DNA from: Eleusine coracana subsp. coracana
Lineage: Eukaryota; Streptophyta; Magnoliopsida; Poales; Poaceae
Direction: 5' to 3'
NCBI GenBank assembly: GCA_032690845.1
Contig: CM064424.1
Location: forward strand, 34,909,462-34,973,461
Length of the DNA stretch: 64,000 nucleotides
Shown here: positions 58,936 through 64,000 of the stretch, one piece after another
Numbering within the stretch: the first letter of the stretch is position 1
Layout of the letters: every line of letters starts with the position of its first letter
Program-made: the position numbers and the translations under genes
The notes under the pieces: generated by a model
Database searches by the model: none
What the model saw: the letters and a program-made list of their open reading frames with translations, nothing else
Told to the model about the DNA's origin: nothing

Positions 58936-59019
58936 GCGAACATACACAAGGACCGCCCTACGAGGACTTTCAAGAGCAGGAATTTGAAGTGTTAGAGCAG
59001 CCTTCCGCGCAGGACGAAG
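58936..59019 (+). other. Exon-like acidic coding island in LTR G
   Basis: 84 bp bounded by GTAAAG (acceptor-like) and GAAG/GCAAGT (GC-type donor). It encodes an acidic peptide (YEDFQEQEFEVLEQ). As in LTR F, two bases precede the first full codon and one follows the last. Confidence 0.5.
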
Positions 59020-60319
59020 GCAAGTGTCCTTGATGCATACTACACCTAATGAAATGTTACTATAGAATTGCATGCTTGTGTCAATTTATTGGGAACCTAT
59101 TGTTAGGGTTTTCCTAGTATTGTTTTACCCCGTTCCTTGTCGCCTCGAAACAATGGGTGAATTGTGGATAGAAGATGCTTAGATGGCTTATGGGATGTGG
59201 GTTGATATTAATTTTGATTAATGAACAATGTCACGTGGGAAATATTTGGTAAAAATTTTTTAGCAACATGGCTTAGGGATCTATGCAAGCCAGGTGGAAA
59301 GGATGTGGTGCCGTGGGTACATGGTTGAGGTGGTAGGCTTGTTGTAGATCCTAGGAACCGGTTCTTGGAGTGACAATCCAGGAAAACAGTGCCATCACAA
59401 GACCGACATGGGTAAGGCTTGGCCTAGTAATTAGGTGTTCTCCCAGTGTCGGTGCAGCATTTGGTGGAGCGGGGAATGGATGTCGAGAGGACTGTCCTTG
59501 TATCCAAAAGGCTCAAGAGGGGGCTCCTGGGGTGATGAGCAGCTTGTTGAAGGGCTATCACTTATGGACGGGAGTGGAATCTTAGTGGCTAGCATGTACT
59601 GGGAGACCCTTTGGAAAAGCCTCGTAGTGAAACCCTGCCACACACCAAAGGAAGAGTGTAATGTGGGTCGCGTCCACGGGCACCAAGGGAATCACGACTT
59701 GTGGGTAAAGTGGTACAAACTCTATAGAGTATCAAACTATTATGATAGCCGTGCTCACGGTCAAGAGCGGCCTGAAATCCTCACAAGATTAGGTTGGACT
59801 GGGTTGGTATGGTTGGAAAGGGGGGGATGGATTGAGACTTGGTTAGTATAGCACCTTGTGGAATCATGGTTGGGATGACCCCACATAGTAAATAGGATGC
59901 TTAGGTTAATTAAAAGCTCATGCAACCCACTCTATAAAGCCTTTTCTTGACTATAGCCCCATGTCATCTTTTCCCCCACTTGCTGAGTACGACACGTACT
60001 CACCCTTGCTATACCACGTTGATATTCAGTCCAAGGAGAAGATTGGAGCCACTACGAAGATGAAGGAAGCGAGTACTAGGTGATGATCCACCAGTCGATG
60101 CCTGTGGAGTTTGGGACGTCTACGCTAGCTACTTTCCGCTGCTTGAATGTACTTTTCTTCTAGACCCACGAGTCCTTTTGTAATAAAGATATGATGTAAT
60201 AATTAAAGGATATGGATAATTATTCTGTTTACCATTGATGATGTACCGTATGTGTGTGTAACTTGACCCTGGGCACACGTACGGCTGCACCCGTTTTGCT
60301 TCTTAAAATGGGTGTTACA

Positions 60320-60355
60320 TAAAATCCAGTGCATGAAGTATTTCAGACCCCGAAC
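60320..60355 (+). other. Element C DNA after solo LTR G
   Basis: Starts with the second TAAAA copy and leads into C's polypurine tract. No gene. Confidence 0.6.
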
Positions 60356-60370
60356 TCGGGGGGGGGGGCA
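60356..60370 (+). other. Polypurine tract of element C
   Basis: A run of at least eleven G within ACTCGGG...GCA directly before TATGTTGACACC, the 3' LTR start. Confidence 0.8.
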
Positions 60371-60372
60371 TA

Positions 60373-61759
60373 TGTTGACACCAAATTTTGACTAGTCCTA
60401 TCAAATTAGAGATAGGAAATTGAAATAGGCCGAAGTCAATGATATTCAATGGCAGAAGGAGTTTAAATGGGCCCAGCAGGGTTATTTTTTTTATGTTTGC
60501 AGTTTAGATATTTATTCTAAAAATAGTCAGTTTGTTTAGGAGCCCTGACCGAGTCGGGTTGAAACCTCTTGCATGAGGTTATAAATATGTAATAGGATCT
60601 GTACATAGAAAATAACACTTTTGTTCAATACAATTTTGCACATCGCAACCTTTTCCTAGTCGATGAAACCCTCGTCTCGTGCGGGCTCCATCGGCTCTGA
60701 TCTCGGTGAGAGACTTGGATTAGTCACCCTCGGTTATTCTATCAATCTCAGCTAGTACTTTCTCATTGATTTGATATTCTAGTTGTTATCGTTAGAATTC
60801 CTAGTTATCTGGTAATTAGATCTGTATAGTATTTCTTCTATCGACTCTGGTTGCAATATTGTCTTGGTTGAAGCCAATCTATTGTGATTTTAGTAGGTTC
60901 CATAGGTGCCATTTAGATCTGTTATTTGAGTCACTTTATTGATTTTATCTATAAATAGATTAAATCTGGCTCTATCTACTATGTTTGAATACTGTCTCGA
61001 TTAAGTTCGATCTGTTCAAACCATTAAGGCTGCATCAATTCTGACCTCTTACTAGGTGGATAGAGTTAGATTCGATCTGTTTGTAGGCAGAATCGATAGA
61101 GTTCTATCGGGGTGTTTAGCCGATAGGTTATCACGGTTCAATCGACTTTCAGGTGTTAATTGATTATACCATATATTTTGACAGTTGTTTGCCCCCTTGT
61201 TTAAACAAGATAGATTTATGATTTTAAGGCATATTTGCAATACTAGCTATTAAATCTATCGACTTAGCACTATTGATAGGGTAGGTCTTTGGCACACATA
61301 CTATAGTTCTATCGACTTAGCACTATCGATAGGGTAGGTCTTTGGCACACATACTATAGTTCTATCGACTCTGCCCTATCGACTCTGCACTATCAACTCA
61401 ACAAGTATTGGCATGATTCCTTTCATCTCTTCGATCTTGCTGGGTTTGATTCAAACATTTATCAGTATTACAATGAACATTATTTTACATGTCTAATTTG
61501 TCGATAAGCCGATATAGTCAGTCGATTGGTTCATCATGTCTTATATTTATTCTTATAATGATATCGGCTGATTTCACCTACAGTGACTATCGGCTCTCTT
61601 CACCGGCCTGTCCTAGGCCGGTGGCCCACAATATCTAACTGTTTATATCTTTGTCGATTCGCAGGGAAAATTGGCTGGCACGCCCTGGTTTCCTGTATTG
61701 AGCCTGCACTGGAGTTAAGAAGATCTCTCAGGTCACTTGTGAAGATTTTTGTATCAACA
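60373..61759 (+). repeat. Element C: 3' LTR
   Basis: 1387 bp, matching the 5' LTR at 12839-14163, with a 53-bp tandem duplication at 61255-61360 found only here. It ends CAACA directly before the second TSD copy. Confidence 0.88.
61255..61360 (+). repeat. 53-bp tandem duplication in the C 3' LTR
   Basis: Units 61255-61307 and 61308-61360 differ by one base. The 5' LTR has a single unit. It arose after insertion of C. Confidence 0.88.
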
Positions 61760-62706
61760 GTGCCAACCATATTATGATTCTTCGGCCTCTCAACCAATTT
61801 CCATACTTTGCACCTCTTGACGTTGTTCAACTCTTCTTGCATGGCTATAACCCATTTGTGATCATCCATAGCTTCATCAATGGTGGTGGGCTCAATCATA
61901 GAGACGAAAGAGAAGTTCTCAATTGCAACATTGGCCTCATCATCATTCTCTTCACTCACATAGTTGGGCTTATATTGATTTCTCCTTGTCTTTACTCCTT
62001 GAGATGGACTCCTAATGATCAAGTCATGTGAATGATCCTGGTTGATGGCCTTGGGTCTAGGATGGTATTTTTCTTGAGTGGGAGGAGCTCTCGGTGAAGT
62101 ATCTTGTGCATCATGGATTGCTTGCTCTCTTGATATATGTGTGTCTTGGATCCTAAGAGAGGTGGGAGAGTCACTCTTATGCTTTCTTGTTTTGGATTTA
62201 GAGCTTGAGGTGGATGGAAGAACATCTTGTGAAGAGCTAGGAGAAGTGGTTTGTGGAGAAGTATATGGGGTGGCTTGTGGCTCACTTCTCACTTGGGTTT
62301 CATCATCATTTGGTGAGTGAACTCTCAATGAAGCTTGGGAGGAGCTAGTGGGTCTACTTGTGGCATTTTGGGTTCGTTCTTGCACCTCAGAGGAGGAGGT
62401 TGGTTGAGGTGGTGGAGTAGAGGGCTCTTCAATATCACCATCATTGGCCTCGTGGGGTAAAACCTCACCCATGGGCATGTTCCTCAAAGCCTCCCTCATA
62501 GGCTCATCCTCAATGTTTACTTCATGGAATTTATCTTCCTTTTGAGAACCATTTGACTCATCAAATTGCACACCATAGGATACTTCCACACATCCTGTGG
62601 CTGAGTTGTAGACTCGATATGCTTTAGAAGTACCTGAATACCCAACAAGAATGCCTTCATCAGTTCTGCTCTCAAATTTTCCGGGCTTTCTCCTCTTCTT
62701 GAGAAT
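61760..62706 (-). pseudogene. pol: Element B pol: integrase-RT linker and RT N-terminus
   Basis: Minus strand. From 62706 it reads integrase C-terminal sequence (SRTDEGILVGYSGTSKAYRV), then a long Ser/Thr/Pro-rich linker (about residues 30-220 of the open piece), then the RT start (DEAMDDHKWVIAMQEELNNV, VERPKNHNMVGT). It is cut at 61760 by element C and continues at 12838. A frame change lies near 62590. The linker is typical of plant copia elements. Confidence 0.87.
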
Positions 62707-63310
62707 TTAACACTTGCAGCCAAGTTTCTGTCCCACCAATAGCTGATATGGTGTCTTCTTCAACAACCGATGGAGATAGACACGGTTGGAGGTGTAGCAA
62801 GCCGTGTTAATTGCCTCCACCCAAAACCTCTCATGAGTTCCATACTCATGCAACATGGCACGAGCAAGAGTGATGAGCATCTTCTTTTTCCTCTCCACTA
62901 CTCCATTTTGCTTGGGAGTATATGTAGCGGAGAATTCAAGCTTGATGCCTTTCTTGTCACAATATTCCTCTATTGTGGTGTTCTTGAACTCAGTTCCATT
63001 GTTACTCCTTATCTTCACAATCCTAGCCTTGAATTCATTCTTTGCTCTTCTAGCAAACGTTTTGAAGATACCACTGGCTTGAGATTTATCCACGAGAAAG
63101 AAGGTCCAAGTGTATCTCGTGAAATCATCAACAATCACTAAGCAATATAGATTACCTCCAAGACTCTTGTAATGTGTTGGCCCAAACAAGTCTATATGCA
63201 AGAGCTCTAGGGGACGAGATGTGGACATGAATGACTTGGTGGGATGTGAGGATCCAACCTATTTTCCCTCCTGACAAGCGTTGCACAGTCTGTCCTTCTC
63301 AAAGGTCACA
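62707..63310 (-). pseudogene. pol: Element B pol: integrase core
   Basis: Minus strand, copia integrase: HHCC finger remnant (LCNACQEGK near 63285), LLHIDLFGP (first Asp), IRSNNGTEF (second catalytic Asp replaced by Asn) and NGVVERKKKML (Glu). FWVEAINTACYTSNRVYL follows. A stop lies near 63260 and the C-terminal part lacks about a dozen residues relative to the family near 62715. The enzyme would be inactive. Confidence 0.87.
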
Positions 63311-63860
63311 TCCTTGATTCCTTCAACTAGATTCCTCTTGACAATCTACTTGAGCTGATTCATTCCAACATGTGTCAGTCTTCTATGCCACAACCATCCC
63401 TTGGATGCTTTAGTGAATAGGCAAGTGCTTGGTGGCATATTGCTTGATTTGAAGTTTGTCACATATAAGTTCCCATGCCTCACTCCATGGAATACTAGCC
63501 CTCTCTTGGCATTCTCAATTCTTGCACCATCCTCATCAATGTGCACTTGAAACCCATGTCACAGAGTTGACCAATAGACAGAAGGTTGAAGTTGAGGGTT
63601 TTCACAAGAAAAACCTTGGAGAGATGGAGGACATTGGTGATGGCCACCTTGCTCGAGCCTCTGACTCTCCCTTTTGAGTTATCCCCAAAAGTCCCCTTCT
63701 CACTGTGTTTGTCTCCATCAATGGTGGTGAACATGGTTGGCTTCCCGGTCATATGTTGAGTGCACCCACAATCAAGAATCCAATGAGTACCTCTACTCTT
63801 GTAGTTGACCCTAGTGGTAGCCATAAGACAAGCACTAGAGGAAGCAGGGTTCGTATCCAA
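63311..63860 (-). pseudogene. pol: Element B: protease and GAG-pre-integrase region
   Basis: Minus strand. The protease is WILDCGCTQHMTG (D-C-G where copia has D-S-G), with LLSIGQLCDMGF following. A frame change near 63540 leads into the pre-integrase part (GNLYVTNF, WLWHRRLTHVGMNQL) with a stop near 63345. It joins the integrase at 63310. Confidence 0.85.
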
Positions 63861-64000
63861 AGCATTACTTGATTGACTAGCACCAACCTCACTGTGTCAA
63901 GCAATACGACCATCCTCATAGATAGGGATTCTTGCAATCCTGTTCTGAAGTCTCCTCCTGATGGGATAGCGAGGAGCACGATACCTCCAATGTCCATGAT
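63861..64000 (-). pseudogene. gag: Element B: end of gag-pol linker, runs off the window
   Basis: Minus strand reads an Arg/Ile-rich stretch (RYRAPRYPIRRRL) of the kind found between zinc knuckle and protease in Sireviruses. It is broken by a stop near 63898. The rest of gag and the 5' LTR are beyond 64000. Confidence 0.5.

Larger units (their letters stand above)
57041..60319 (+). mobile_element. Solo LTR G (chromovirus type), 3.3 kb
   Basis: Starts TGTAACACCC and ends GGGTGTTACA, a perfect 10-bp terminal inverted repeat of LTR type. The TSD TAAAA is at 57036-57040 and 60320-60324. No internal region or second LTR is present. TGTAACACCC ends and long LTRs are typical of Tekay elements. A GC-rich promoter block lies at about 57290-58100, then an AT-rich tract of CCCCT/AATTTT repeats (58240-58760), then an exon-like island. 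ORFs in the GC-rich block are judged composition artefacts. Confidence 0.87.
12839..61759 (+). mobile_element. Element C: Tat-lineage gypsy retrotransposon, heavily nested
   Basis: LTRs at 12839-14163 and 60373-61759 both start TGTTGACACC and end CAACA. The flanks are GTGCT (12834-12838) and GTGCC (61760-61764), a 5-bp TSD with one mismatch, and the split copia RT reads on across it. The plus-strand order is LTR, PBS, gag, insertions, RT, RNase H, second RNase H, integrase, PPT, LTR. The span is 48.9 kb, of which only about 8 kb belongs to C; the rest is elements E, D, F, G, a solo LTR and a Sirevirus-like fragment. The second RNase H domain places it in the Tat lineage. Confidence 0.88.

Noticed and set aside
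12839..61759. Host gene or captured gene cluster inside the 49-kb insert
   Set aside because: Every readable coding stretch belongs to a retrotransposon protein or to an ORF positioned within an element; no host-type gene structure was seen.

Overview
The window is repetitive DNA from a large plant genome, most likely a grass. I found no convincing host gene, rRNA, tRNA or CRISPR. It is a nest of Ty1/copia and Ty3/gypsy LTR retrotransposons. Several levels are resolved to the base by paired LTRs, target-site duplications (TSDs), primer-binding sites (PBS) and polypurine tracts (PPT). All coding regions are decayed by stops and frame changes. The grass assignment is inference from element types and from GC-rich LTR promoters.

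Layout. Element A (Sirevirus-type copia, minus strand) supplies its 3' LTR (1-1270 and 6271-6822) and non-coding 3' internal DNA to about 9060. A non-autonomous gypsy-type element (1271-6270, TSD ACCTT) sits in that LTR. Element B (a second Sirevirus-type copia, minus strand) has its 3' LTR at about 9060-10604, RNase H and most of its reverse transcriptase (RT) at 11431-12838, and the rest of pol at 61760-64000. B is split inside the RT by element C (Tat-lineage gypsy, plus strand, 12839-61759, TSD GTGCT/GTGCC).

Inside C: a 405-bp solo LTR of family D in gag (14797-15201); element E (Athila-like, minus strand, 16569-38615), itself split in RNase H by element D (Tat-like, minus strand, 22097-34060, TSD GAAAC); element F (Tekay/Del chromovirus, plus strand, 38703-53007, truncated at both ends); a Sirevirus-like LTR fragment (53008-53386); the rest of C pol (53387-56160); a 3.3-kb chromovirus-type solo LTR G (57041-60319, TSD TAAAA); and C's PPT and 3' LTR.

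How the parts work. In each autonomous element the LTR carries the promoter, and gag and pol (protease, RT, RNase H, integrase) would make and insert new copies. The most interesting parts are extra coding layers. (1) D carries an antisense gene with its own TATA box and five short introns whose phases all match. (2) F carries two tandem, mutually related ORFs between the 5' LTR and gag; both ORFs and gag begin at splice-acceptor-like sites. (3) E carries a repeated palindromic CGATCG-centred module in LTRs, gag, the protease-RT linker and a post-integrase ORF. (4) The LTRs of F and G share an exon-like acidic coding island with the same phases. Coordinates are exact where TSDs or ORF limits are given and approximate where stated.
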